Source: Bacteroides pyogenes DSM 20611 = JCM 6294
GTDB taxonomy: Bacteria; Bacteroidota; Bacteroidia; Bacteroidales; Bacteroidaceae
Reading direction: 5' to 3'
DNA length: 64,000 nucleotides
NCBI RefSeq assembly: GCF_000428105.1
Contig: NZ_ATZH01000009.1
Span: forward strand, 62,001 to 126,000
Shown here: one piece after another, positions 44,173 to 52,149 of the stretch
How the letters are laid out: each line of letters begins with the position of its first letter
Position numbering within the stretch: position 1 is the stretch's first letter
Translations under genes and position numbers: made by a program
The notes under the pieces: generated by a model
Database searches by the model: none
The model's input: the letters and a program-made list of their open reading frames with translations, nothing else
What the model was told of the DNA's origin: nothing

Positions 44173-44555
44173 AAGTCGGGTAACCCCTTGCTGTTACTTA
44201 CAGATTGAAACAGAAAGATGTGAAATTTTCTTTACCTCCTGTTCGAAAAAACTAATCATCCCGGGTTTATTGAATTTTTCTTTATAGCCTTACAGGCTGC
44301 AAGTTAAAACACCGAGACAGATGAGCCAATACGTCATCGGTTTCCGTGAGCGTCTTATAGATTGTAAGTTATCATGCCAAGGGGCCGCTTTTTGGGGCAG
44401 CCCCTTTCTATAACAGCTTGATGTTGTACCTGTCAAACTTTGGGTGATCACCTCACGTTGCACCGTGAAAGCGGTACACTCCTTTTTGAAGCACGACAGA
44501 TGCGGCCGGCGGATATTCACACGGAGGCGACAAACAGCTGCCGGTTGCAGGTGTC
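44173..44555. other. Non-coding region after the IS remnant, unexplained
   Basis: About 380 bases with no gene I can support. It has a GC-rich hairpin (AAGGGGC at 44379-44385 with GCCCCTT at 44400-44406) that could end transcription of the nine-gene - strand operon. It also has an imperfect direct repeat of a TTATAG...GYAAGTTA pattern near 44282 and 44354. A 76-codon - strand frame (44290-44520) has no start signal or motif. The segment may be a second decayed mobile element. Confidence 0.45.
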
Positions 44556-45482
44556 TTACTTCTGCCCGTAAGGGAGTAGAAATTTAAATCCTTTTCCTCT
44601 CAGCATGACTTCCGACTCGCGCACTTCCTCTACATAGAGCCGGTGTATCCCTTCTTTTATTTTGCCGTGTGAAGCCGAGTAATCAAGGATATTCAGGTCG
44701 ATGGAATCGCCTTGTACGGGATTCACGATGGGGGCAATCTTCATGTGAGAGCCATCGTAGGTTGTGATCCGTCCGCCGTAAGGGCGGGCGCTGTCTATGA
44801 TCCATGTGCCTACTCCTTTTCTTTTCACTATCATTCTGTTATTCAACATCACGTAATATGAACTGTTGCGAGTGTCATACCATCCCGGAATCTGCAAATC
44901 TCCTTCGGGCTTCACTTTGATATGGATGGTTTTCTGCTCTTTCCCGTCTTCGGATATGGCGGTAACTTCGGCTTCTCCTTCGTATTTGGGCATTATTTCG
45001 AGCATGCCGGTAGAGCCGTCCCATTTTATATCCATTACATCTGCCGGATCGTTTTCCTGTAGTGTGACGCGTTCTCCTCCTCCCGAAATGCTTACGAACT
45101 TGCTTATGTCTTTAGGCCGGAGCCGGACGGCGGAATGGCTTATCCCCAATTCGGGGAAAGTCACGTTGATTTTCAGCCGTACACGCTTGTCGTGCGAGAG
45201 GATCGTGGCAAACGTTTCGCCCTCCAGCAATCCTTTCACCTTTAGCGTGTCCATGCTCATTTGCGCGGTGGCTATTTGCGAGTTCTCCACGTTGACGATG
45301 TATTTTCCGTTTCCCCCCGAAACGAGAAGCCTTTTTTCCGTTTGCTTATTCAGCGACAATTCGTCGACGGGGTTTTCTTTTCCTATCCGGATGTCCGGAT
45401 ATTCCTCTTTCCCGTCTTCGCAGGCAAAGCAGCAAATAATCGAGAAAGCGATGCACAGTGCGGTTATTATATTCTTGCTCAT
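44556..45482 (-). CDS. Ig-like repeat lipoprotein of unknown function (last gene of the nine-gene operon)
   Basis: 308 residues, lipobox CFAC followed by Glu-Asp-Gly. Two beta-rich repeats can be seen: about residues 40-115 ('LSLNKQTEKRLLVSGGNGKYIVNVENSQIATAQM...LKVKGLLEGETFATILSHDKRVRLKINV') and 120-195. Both follow the bacterial Ig-like pattern 'sGGnGkY.v...n..ia....dtl.v.g...G.a.i...D'. The C-terminal 110 residues begin at 'GWYDTRNSSYYVMLNNRMIVKRKG' and are unassigned. The same repeat style occurs in the lipoprotein at 60.8-62.4 kb. The gene follows the CBM/FN3-like protein by 34 bases. Probably surface-exposed and ligand-binding; function unknown. Confidence 0.75.
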   Translation of the reverse strand: MSKNIITALCIAFSIICCFACEDGKEEYPDIRIGKENPVDELSLNKQTEKRLLVSGGNGKYIVNVENSQIATAQMSMDTLKVKGLLEGETFATILSHDKRVRLKINVTFPELGISHSAVRLRPKDISKFVSISGGGERVTLQENDPADVMDIKWDGSTGMLEIMPKYEGEAEVTAISEDGKEQKTIHIKVKPEGDLQIPGWYDTRNSSYYVMLNNRMIVKRKGVGTWIIDSARPYGGRITTYDGSHMKIAPIVNPVQGDSIDLNILDYSASHGKIKEGIHRLYVEEVRESEVMLRGKGFKFLLPYGQK

Positions 45483-45516
45483 TGGTTTGTAAACAGTTTA
45501 ATGATGTTCTTTATTC

Positions 45517-46665
45517 TTAAATATTTCGCACGCTCAGCTCATTATACAGAATTTCCCACTCTCGCCCTTCTCCTTCATCGATATGGATTTCCAGTTGAAA
45601 GCGTTTGTAATACCCTTCGAAAGCGGGGAATTCCAGCGTATTGTCTTTCGGCTGAACAGGCTTTCCATCGAGTTTGTAAGAGATTTTTGCATCCGGATTT
45701 GCCAAATCGTTGTAGTAGAGCTTGAGAAAACGTCCTTTGCATGTAGCATCGGCTTCGATAGTACGCAGATAGGGGATACGGTCTTCTGAATCGACTGGTC
45801 TTTCGAGGTTTTTCGTTCTGGCGGTCGTTTTCGCATATTCAGACCTTACTCCGTCTTTTACGGCACATACTTCGATATCGTACGTCTGTCCGGGAGTCAG
45901 TTTCTCTACTGTGAACGAGTTTCCGGTGATTCCGGTATATGCCTGTTTTCCATCTTTTACTTCGTAAGTGATTCCTTCTGCATTGCTTTTTTCCCACGAC
46001 ACTGTAATTTCACGCTGGAAACTTTGGGGGTACTTCAATCCGGGTTTTTCCGGTTTTTCTACTTCAGGCGCGCTGGAACCGCCCTCTGATTTTACCAAAG
46101 AAATATCATCGAAATAAATTTTCTCGTTTCGCCTGTACGGGAAACTTATGCTCATTGAGGCTACGTCTATATCTTCGTTTTCAGGTACCTTGACCACCTG
46201 TTCGAATTTCACCCATTTGTCTTTTTGGGTGGTGAAGCTGTAATCTGTGCTGCTTTTCCAGATTTCGTCATCGGAAAGTTTTTTGTAGAAGTTAAACATA
46301 GCATAGAATTTCAAATTATCGTGTGTGCCCTTGTGCCAAACGGTCAGTTTGTACGAAGCTCCTTTCTCCAGGTGCAATGCTCCGCCGCGCCAAGCCTCGA
46401 CACTCTTGTCAATGGCTCTGATGGCCCCCCCATTGTCGAGATACGCCATGAATATATTCGTTCCGCTTCCTCCGTCCCGCTTTCCTGACACGCGCTCGGT
46501 CGCCGCTCTGTGTACCTTCCATCCTTCGGGACTCATATCAAAGTACGATCCGCTCCATGCACCTTCAAAGTCTCCGTTTTTCAATAAATTCTCTTGTGCG
46601 TTCGCTGTGGGAATCATCCATGCCCACATCATTGCGAATAATGCTATTCTGTGAATTGCTTTCAT
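45517..46665 (-). CDS. Secreted protein with CBM4/9-like jelly roll and fibronectin type III domain
   Basis: 382 residues with a type I signal peptide (cleavage near 'PTANA-QEN'), so not a lipoprotein, unlike its neighbours. Residues about 26-192 start 'NLLKNGDFEGAWSGSY', the standard opening of CBM4/9-like beta-sandwiches, and close with 'KIYFDDISLVKSEG'. A Pro-rich linker leads to an FN3 domain (about 208-290: 'REITVSWEKSNAEGITYEV', 'LTPGQTYDIEVCAVKDGVRSEYAKTTART'). The C-terminal 85 residues are a third unassigned module. No catalytic motif. It is encoded 7 bases after the DUF4856 gene in the same operon. A binding role is likely; whether for glycan or protein is open. Confidence 0.78.
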   Translation of the reverse strand: MKAIHRIALFAMMWAWMIPTANAQENLLKNGDFEGAWSGSYFDMSPEGWKVHRAATERVSGKRDGGSGTNIFMAYLDNGGAIRAIDKSVEAWRGGALHLEKGASYKLTVWHKGTHDNLKFYAMFNFYKKLSDDEIWKSSTDYSFTTQKDKWVKFEQVVKVPENEDIDVASMSISFPYRRNEKIYFDDISLVKSEGGSSAPEVEKPEKPGLKYPQSFQREITVSWEKSNAEGITYEVKDGKQAYTGITGNSFTVEKLTPGQTYDIEVCAVKDGVRSEYAKTTARTKNLERPVDSEDRIPYLRTIEADATCKGRFLKLYYNDLANPDAKISYKLDGKPVQPKDNTLEFPAFEGYYKRFQLEIHIDEGEGREWEILYNELSVRNI

Positions 46666-46672
46666 GTTTATT

Positions 46673-47854
46673 TTATTTTTTTATTTCCTCAGGTGACACT
46701 CCGAACCTCTCGCCTATCTGTGCTGCCAGATGGCGTAACGAGCCTTCGTCTTTTTCTTCTCCCAGCAAGCGCTCCTTGTCCCATAGTCCGCCTTCTTGCT
46801 CCAATGTCTGCAAGAGCTGCCGGGTTTCGTCGTAGGTAATGAATGGTTGCCCTTGTGCGTTTCGGGCAAACTGCGAGGCATAAATGAGTCCGTAAGCTTG
46901 CGACAGAAGTCGAAAAGCCTGTTTCGGATTTTCTTTCAGATTGGCAAAGGTGTTGGCTCCTATCAGCAGGTTCATTGCTCTGACAGCCGCCACACGCCCG
47001 AGCTCGTGCCTGATAGTATCCGCTTGCAGCTTGATTTCATCGTAGCGTGACGTTTCCATATAGATGCGTCCTCTTACAAAGCATTGAAAGATACGGCGGT
47101 GCGAATCTTTCAATGCCGGCAAGCCTTCAGACTGGGCGAGCGGCTTCCAGAAATCGTAATATCCGTAAGCCAAATCCCAGTGATGCTCCAATTCCGTATA
47201 GTTGTGTCCCGCAGACAGTCGGGTCAAGTCGTGCGCGGAGCGTACTTCCGGATTGTCCGTTACATCTTCGCTCAGGTGTACGTTGAGTATTTTGTCCAGA
47301 TATATGGCGCCCATGACGGCATATCTGTAAACTTCGGCCACCGCAATTCCTTTTTCATTCACAAAGCAGATATCTTTGTCGCCTATATTGATTCCTACAT
47401 ATCCCGTCATTCCTTTTCGGGCTTCCGTATTCCTGTGTTCGTGCGGATTTTCCAACCCTAATCCGCCTATACGTGTCGACTCATCAAACCAACTGCCGAA
47501 ATCTTTCAGGATTTTTTCTCTGTCGGCAAGATGCAGCGTAGAAGTGGCTATCTCGTTTTGCGGCTTCAAACCGTACTCTCCTTCGCGGAACATCTGCATC
47601 GCTTCGTCATAGTCCATTTTCGTGCTCATGCGTGCTTCGCTCATGTATCTCGAAAAGATTCTGTCGATAGGAGCCTTCAGAAATTTACACTCCAACGTGT
47701 TTACGCTGCTCTCTCCGTTTCTTGAGAACTTGTACGGCAGCTCCGGCAATACAGGAAGCTGGTATGCGCTTTCTACCGTTTCGTTCGTCCCTTCGGTGCA
47801 AGCTGTCACACCCGTCAGCAAGCAGAGGGGAAGTATATGTTTTAGATAATTCAT
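46673..47854 (-). CDS. DUF4856 family lipoprotein
   Basis: 393 residues from the ATG at 47854 (MNYLKHILPLCLLTGVTAC, lipobox VTAC); the 12 upstream codons of the open frame do not improve the signal. The DUF4856 family is recognisable from 'YKFSRNGESSVNTLECKFLKAPIDRI', the 'KGMTGYVGINIGDKDICFVNEKGI' segment and the helical 'HNYTELEHHWDLAYGYYDFWKPL' block. DUF4856 is distantly reminiscent of imelysin-like helical proteins and is often found with TonB-dependent receptors. Here it lies in an operon with a FecA-like receptor, so a part in metal acquisition is a reasonable inference. No enzyme motif is visible. It is 11 bases from the preceding gene and 7 from the next. Confidence 0.8.
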   Translation of the reverse strand: MNYLKHILPLCLLTGVTACTEGTNETVESAYQLPVLPELPYKFSRNGESSVNTLECKFLKAPIDRIFSRYMSEARMSTKMDYDEAMQMFREGEYGLKPQNEIATSTLHLADREKILKDFGSWFDESTRIGGLGLENPHEHRNTEARKGMTGYVGINIGDKDICFVNEKGIAVAEVYRYAVMGAIYLDKILNVHLSEDVTDNPEVRSAHDLTRLSAGHNYTELEHHWDLAYGYYDFWKPLAQSEGLPALKDSHRRIFQCFVRGRIYMETSRYDEIKLQADTIRHELGRVAAVRAMNLLIGANTFANLKENPKQAFRLLSQAYGLIYASQFARNAQGQPFITYDETRQLLQTLEQEGGLWDKERLLGEEKDEGSLRHLAAQIGERFGVSPEEIKK

Positions 47855-47865
47855 TTTTCTTTTTC

Positions 47866-48540
47866 TTAGGGTAAAACAATGTATTCGCAATAGGGATTCC
47901 TCAGCATATTCGGCCCTTCTTCGTTCTGATATTGATTGGTGTTTAATTCGGGAATTTCGATCAACCCGTCTGTGGAGACGGCTTTAATGCTTGCTTTCAC
48001 GTTGGAGTTTCTGGGTCCCACGCCTCTCACACTTAGGTATAAGGGAAACCCGGAATAGACGGTGAATGTGATTTCAAGGTCTTGTCCGTTGCGCATCACA
48101 TCGATGTTTTTTCCTTCATCTCCGTCCTCATCGTTGCCTTCTTCGGTGTCATCTTCTTCTGCGGATTCTTGGTTCTTTTTGCCGCAAGTGATCGTTACCA
48201 GCTTTTTCTTTTCGTTGATGTATTTCACTTCGTAGCGGGCTGTTACCAACTGATCATCCACAAGATCTCCTTTACGGTCTATTTCATTAAACCGACATAC
48301 CAGAGTTACCTTATACTGCTCTGCCCCTTCGGGCATTTCCGTGCCGGGGTATTTGTAGTTCTCCAACGCCAGATCGGGATCACACAGCTGCACGGTCAGT
48401 TCTCCGCGTTTGTTTTCCGGTTTTTCTATTTCCTTCGGCGGAAATAGCTTTTCATACTCTTCGTTTATTATGGTGTCTTCTTTCACGGTGTTGCAACTGC
48501 ATACCAGTAGCGATAGACACATTGTCCATATATACTTCAT
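47866..48540 (-). CDS. Lipoprotein of unknown function with acidic low-complexity insert
   Basis: 224 residues, lipobox LVCSC. I do not recognise the family. The protein looks beta-rich ('AEQYKVTLVCRFNEIDRKG', 'QLVTARYEVKYINEKKKLVTITC', 'DLEITFTVYSGFPLYLSVRGVG'). A strongly acidic stretch, ESAEEDDTEEGNDEDGDEG, sits between two of these segments at about residues 125-145, like a flexible or cation-attracting loop. The gene is tightly packed between the DUF4302 and DUF4856 genes (16 and 11 bases). A metal- or cation-binding role for the acidic loop is only a guess. Confidence 0.7.
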   Translation of the reverse strand: MKYIWTMCLSLLVCSCNTVKEDTIINEEYEKLFPPKEIEKPENKRGELTVQLCDPDLALENYKYPGTEMPEGAEQYKVTLVCRFNEIDRKGDLVDDQLVTARYEVKYINEKKKLVTITCGKKNQESAEEDDTEEGNDEDGDEGKNIDVMRNGQDLEITFTVYSGFPLYLSVRGVGPRNSNVKASIKAVSTDGLIEIPELNTNQYQNEEGPNMLRNPYCEYIVLP

Positions 48541-48556
48541 GTCGCTCTTTGTTTTT

Positions 48557-49585
48557 TTAATTATCAGATTTATCCCAAATTTCGGCTATCACTCCGGTTG
48601 TCTCTCCGCCGGGGGCAAGATGCTTGCTTACCCAACGTCCGGTCTTGCTATAGGGGTCGAACACCTTCACGAGTTCGCAAACAAACCGGTTTCCTTCTCT
48701 GCGGAAATCGTAGAACGTGTAGTTTTTGCTGTATCGTATGCCGGGTCTGAAGGTCAGTCCGTCTGTTGTACCTACATATCCCGATCCCAGGCCTACTACC
48801 TCTTTGGGCCATCCGTGAGGCGCATAGGGGTCTTTGGCAAAAAGAAACAGGTGATAGCGTTGATAGGCTTCCTGTTCTTTTCTTTTCTTTGAGTTTTCAT
48901 CTCTGCTGTCAATAATGATTCTGGTCTGCATGTCGCTGCGGAAATATATCCGGTCTGCTTTTCGGATGACCAGTTGCGGATTCTTCATCTCTTGGAAAAA
49001 CAGGTTGTTGGCATATGCTTTCTGCATGTCTTCCGTCCAACTGTTTTCGCTTTTCAGTTTTGTGAATACCATATATTCGCGAGCCGGTTCTATGTATGAG
49101 GCTGTGCGGAAAACAAGGTTGCCATCGGCGTCTTTGCCGGTATAAAGAAAATCGGAAGAGGCGGCAAATTCGTTGTTTACCAAACTGTGCAGATAGTTGT
49201 GAGTGGTGAGGCTCAGTTGAGTGAATGTATTTTGCCTTATTTCAAATTCACTTATCCGGCTCTCTGTCCGGCTCTGCTCGTCATAGTCGGCTATGGTTTC
49301 TACCGTTCCGTTGTCGGCGAACTTCATGAAGAAACAGTGTCCGCCGTATCCGTATTTGTTCCGGAATTCGAACTGGGCTATCTGTTCGTTCACGTTTGTA
49401 AACAGCAGCGAGTCTGTGCGCGGGAAGTAGGTGACACACCATCCGTAGGGGGCATCTGTAAGCTCCTTCCTCAGTTCGCTGATATGTTTTGCACTCCGCT
49501 CGGAAGGAGATGAATCGAAGATATTCTCATCCTTGCAGGAGAAGCAAACCGCTATCAGAATAAGTAGTTGGAATCCTATTTTCAT
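48557..49585 (-). CDS. DUF4302 family lipoprotein
   Basis: 342 residues, lipobox CFSC followed by Lys-Asp-Glu, a surface-export type sequence. The N-terminal block 'IFDSSPSERSAKHISELRKELTDAPYGWCVTYFPRTDSLLF' is the hallmark of DUF4302 ('..F..sp.eR......ky...L..a..GW...Y.P'). The next segments are typical too: 'FEFRNKYGYGGHCFFMKFADNGTVETIADY' and 'LHSLVNN'. The family regularly accompanies SusC/SusD and the import-associated zinc metallohydrolase lipoproteins. That is the order here, with 5 bases to the metallohydrolase-like gene. Molecular function is unknown. Probably a surface accessory of the SusCD port. Confidence 0.82.
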   Translation of the reverse strand: MKIGFQLLILIAVCFSCKDENIFDSSPSERSAKHISELRKELTDAPYGWCVTYFPRTDSLLFTNVNEQIAQFEFRNKYGYGGHCFFMKFADNGTVETIADYDEQSRTESRISEFEIRQNTFTQLSLTTHNYLHSLVNNEFAASSDFLYTGKDADGNLVFRTASYIEPAREYMVFTKLKSENSWTEDMQKAYANNLFFQEMKNPQLVIRKADRIYFRSDMQTRIIIDSRDENSKKRKEQEAYQRYHLFLFAKDPYAPHGWPKEVVGLGSGYVGTTDGLTFRPGIRYSKNYTFYDFRREGNRFVCELVKVFDPYSKTGRWVSKHLAPGGETTGVIAEIWDKSDN

Positions 49586-49590
49586 ACTTT

Positions 49591-50595
49591 TTATTTTTGT
49601 TTCGTATATGCTTTTAATTGTTTTATGCTTATCATTTGGAGATAATCGAGCGAGATTTTGATTTCTTTGTTGAAGTAATCCTCCACAAACGCTTCTTTCT
49701 CCGTCAGCTCTTTGTATGCTTGGCGCGCCTCTTCATCGTAAGTTTTCTGAACTTCCGGATCCGACGGGTCGTAGTAAGGCTTTTTGGCTTCTGCCAAAGC
49801 TTTAAGCACTTCTTTAGGCGTATGCGTAAGCTTAGTGCTGATGATCTCGGCGAAATCATCTTCGGCAGAGAGGAAAGAGTGGAAAGTGAAAAAACCTCTC
49901 TTGCTGGGATAGGGCGATAGAGTAAGCAATCTGCGCCCTTGCATCTCTCCTTTGAAGACGTCGGCAATGAGTTTGGTCGATTCGATATATCTGCTTCTGC
50001 TGATGGTCAGGAACTTGTTTCTGTCGTAAGGAAACAGTTCCATCAGGTGCTTGGCAAATTGGTGATGCACGCTTCGCATCAGGATAAATACCTTGTCCTC
50101 ATCTTTCGGGTCGAAATCGTTCACGTTGTACAGAAACATCTCGTTGGTCGTTGCTTCCGCATTTCCTAACAGCTCCACCCCGTTTCCGTCTATATTCTTT
50201 CCGCCATACATGTAAATCTTAACGGGATTCTTGCCCAGAAAGAACTTTTCTCCTCCCAAATCGGAAGCTGTATAGAGGTCGATCCACAACGCTTTGATAG
50301 TTTCGAGCACACTTTTTACATTAGCGGCTTCCGGCGGATAGGTGTAGCTTCCGTTCTGCGCCACGTTTTTATCCCAACGATATTCGATTTCGATACCGTA
50401 AGGACGTGTGAATGTATTTAATATCCACTCGTCGAGTTCTGTCCTATTGCGTTGTACTGCTCCCAAGTCTACTACGCTTTGGTCGGATAAGGTAGCTTCC
50501 TGTTCGCAGCCCGCTAACAGCAAGCATGTGGCAAACAGGGACAAGCTCCGCCCGATAAAATATCTGAATCTCATTCTTTTGCTTATTGTTTTCAT
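49591..50595 (-). CDS. Import-associated zinc metallohydrolase family lipoprotein with degenerate HExxH (probable pseudo-enzyme)
   Basis: 334 residues, lipobox LLAGC (Cys30). It matches the substrate-import-associated zinc metallohydrolase lipoproteins (Peptidase_Mx1-like) through 'LDEWILNTFTRPYGIEIEYRWDKN', the 'PVKIYMYGGKNIDGNGVELLGNAEATTNEMFLYNVNDFD' block, 'YYDPSDPEVQKTYDEEARQAYKELTEKEAFVEDYFN' and the downstream 'EDDFAEIIS' (E250). Active members have HHEFxHI in the 'vfHHEF' helix. Here the helix reads H177-H178-Q179-F180-A181-K182-H183, so the catalytic Glu is Gln and the second His ligand is Lys. The fold is probably kept without proteolysis. It lies between susD (38 bases) and DUF4302 (5 bases). 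Confidence 0.85.
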   Translation of the reverse strand: MKTISKRMRFRYFIGRSLSLFATCLLLAGCEQEATLSDQSVVDLGAVQRNRTELDEWILNTFTRPYGIEIEYRWDKNVAQNGSYTYPPEAANVKSVLETIKALWIDLYTASDLGGEKFFLGKNPVKIYMYGGKNIDGNGVELLGNAEATTNEMFLYNVNDFDPKDEDKVFILMRSVHHQFAKHLMELFPYDRNKFLTISRSRYIESTKLIADVFKGEMQGRRLLTLSPYPSKRGFFTFHSFLSAEDDFAEIISTKLTHTPKEVLKALAEAKKPYYDPSDPEVQKTYDEEARQAYKELTEKEAFVEDYFNKEIKISLDYLQMISIKQLKAYTKQK

Positions 50596-50633
50596 GTTTT
50601 TAATATTCTCTGTCCATTAAATGTTCAATATAT

Positions 50634-52139
50634 TCAACGCGGGTTAGGTTCTAATCCCCGGTTAATGGCTTCGGCAGGTATTTGCAGGAGCTTTCTCGGG
50701 TCTTCTTTTTCCAGCTGCTTATAGAACTTATACTTCGATGTACGTTTCACCGGTATATAAAAACGGCGGATATCGAACCATCTCAATCCTTCGTGGATGA
50801 ACTCCTGACGCCTGAATCCTAAAATGGTTTTTACCATTGCCAATTGCTTGATACTCATCCCGTAGAACGGAGTATAAGTCTGGTAATTGTCGCTGCTTGT
50901 TTGTGTGTAGTCCGGACGGCTGCACGAAGGAGTGATTCCGAATTTGGCAGAAAGATAGATAAGCAGGTCGTTTATGGATTTGTCGTATTCTCCGATCATG
51001 GCGTATGCCTCCATCCGGTTGAGCATTACCTCATCGGTGGAGAATAAAACGTTGGTGACATACAGTCCCTTCGGTCGTATGCCTGTATAGCCCGATAACG
51101 AAAGCTCGTCGAATTTGCCGATATATTGTCCGTCGCCTATGCGTCCGTCATTATAGTTGAAAAGGAAAACCGGTTCCATATTCACTTTCCGGAAGTTGGC
51201 GCATCCGTCTACCCCATGCTGGTTGTACACTTTGTCTGCGCTTTTGCTTGTCACTCCGTACTTTTCTGTGGATATGTTGCGGGCTACCCTTGACTCTGTT
51301 GTGGAGAGTAGCAAATTGGCGGGCTCTTCAGTACTTGTGTATCGGGTATAGAGATGCTTGCGGTTGAAATAAAAATCTTTGCTGTACTTCTGCCAGTTCC
51401 GAAGAACAGGTTTGGGATCTATGCCGAGCACGTAGTCTGAATAGGCAATAACGAGTTCCCATTCTCCTTTAATCAGGTAGAAGCGGGAAGCGAAAGCGTA
51501 TGCGGCTTTTTTATTGAAGTGGAATTTCGGTTTGCCGTAATAGCTGTCGTCTACCAGTGAAATACCGAGTTTCAAGTCTTTCTCGATCTTTTCGTATACT
51601 TCCTTTACGGTTCCGCGCTTGTAGTCCACCAGCGCGTACTTTTCAGGCTTTGTCAGGTAAGGTATGCCGGGTGCAGTCTCCGACTTGGATGTACCGTACG
51701 GCTCCGCCCAGATGTTGACCAGCATAAAGTGCAGATAGGCGCGAAGTAGGAATGCTTCGCCGTACAAAGCTTTCACACGGTCGGTTTTAGGATATTTGCT
51801 CAGAAGTTCCAACGCTTGGTTGGCTTGTGCGATACCCGCGTAGCATGCGTTCCAATAGTTCAGCGGAGTGTCCAGATCTTCCTGATCGTAATCTTCCCAA
51901 TAATACATGGCTTCGTTCAGCCGTGAATGGATGCCGTTCACCCGCTCGCCCACATTGTCAGTACGTGTTTCCAAGAACGCGAAGTAACTGGCTTCGGGGT
52001 AAGCTCCGGCGAGCAATTCGGCTATTTTCTCTTCACTGTCTATCTTCACATCGAGCGTAGAGTCGGGGTTTGTTTCCAGATAGCCTTGGCATGCCGTGAG
52101 CAGCGTGAGTATGATACTTAAGTAAATTGTTCTTTTCAT
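50634..52139 (-). CDS. SusD/RagB family lipoprotein of the nine-gene operon
   Basis: 501 residues from the ATG at 52139 (MKRTIYLSIILTLLTAC, lipobox LTAC); the longer frame would overlap the SusC end. Family blocks are 'EDLDTPLNYWNACYAGIAQANQALELL', 'GEAFLLRAYLHFMLVNIWAEPYG', 'EVMLNRMEAYAMIGEYDKSINDLL' and 'LGFRRQEFIHEGLRWFDIRRFYIPV'. The C-terminus ends 'RGLEPNPR' rather than the common NPGW. It is shorter than glycan-PUL SusDs here and belongs to the branch usually found with metallohydrolase-like and DUF4302 lipoproteins. It follows SusC by 10 bases. The ligand is unknown; the neighbouring genes lack glycoside hydrolases. Confidence 0.92.
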   Translation of the reverse strand: MKRTIYLSIILTLLTACQGYLETNPDSTLDVKIDSEEKIAELLAGAYPEASYFAFLETRTDNVGERVNGIHSRLNEAMYYWEDYDQEDLDTPLNYWNACYAGIAQANQALELLSKYPKTDRVKALYGEAFLLRAYLHFMLVNIWAEPYGTSKSETAPGIPYLTKPEKYALVDYKRGTVKEVYEKIEKDLKLGISLVDDSYYGKPKFHFNKKAAYAFASRFYLIKGEWELVIAYSDYVLGIDPKPVLRNWQKYSKDFYFNRKHLYTRYTSTEEPANLLLSTTESRVARNISTEKYGVTSKSADKVYNQHGVDGCANFRKVNMEPVFLFNYNDGRIGDGQYIGKFDELSLSGYTGIRPKGLYVTNVLFSTDEVMLNRMEAYAMIGEYDKSINDLLIYLSAKFGITPSCSRPDYTQTSSDNYQTYTPFYGMSIKQLAMVKTILGFRRQEFIHEGLRWFDIRRFYIPVKRTSKYKFYKQLEKEDPRKLLQIPAEAINRGLEPNPR

Positions 52140-52149
52140 TTCAATGCGA

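Noticed and set aside
44290-44520. 76-codon - strand frame in the gap after the IS3 remnant
   Set aside because: No start signal, lipobox or motif. It overlaps a GC-rich hairpin. More likely non-coding or relic DNA.
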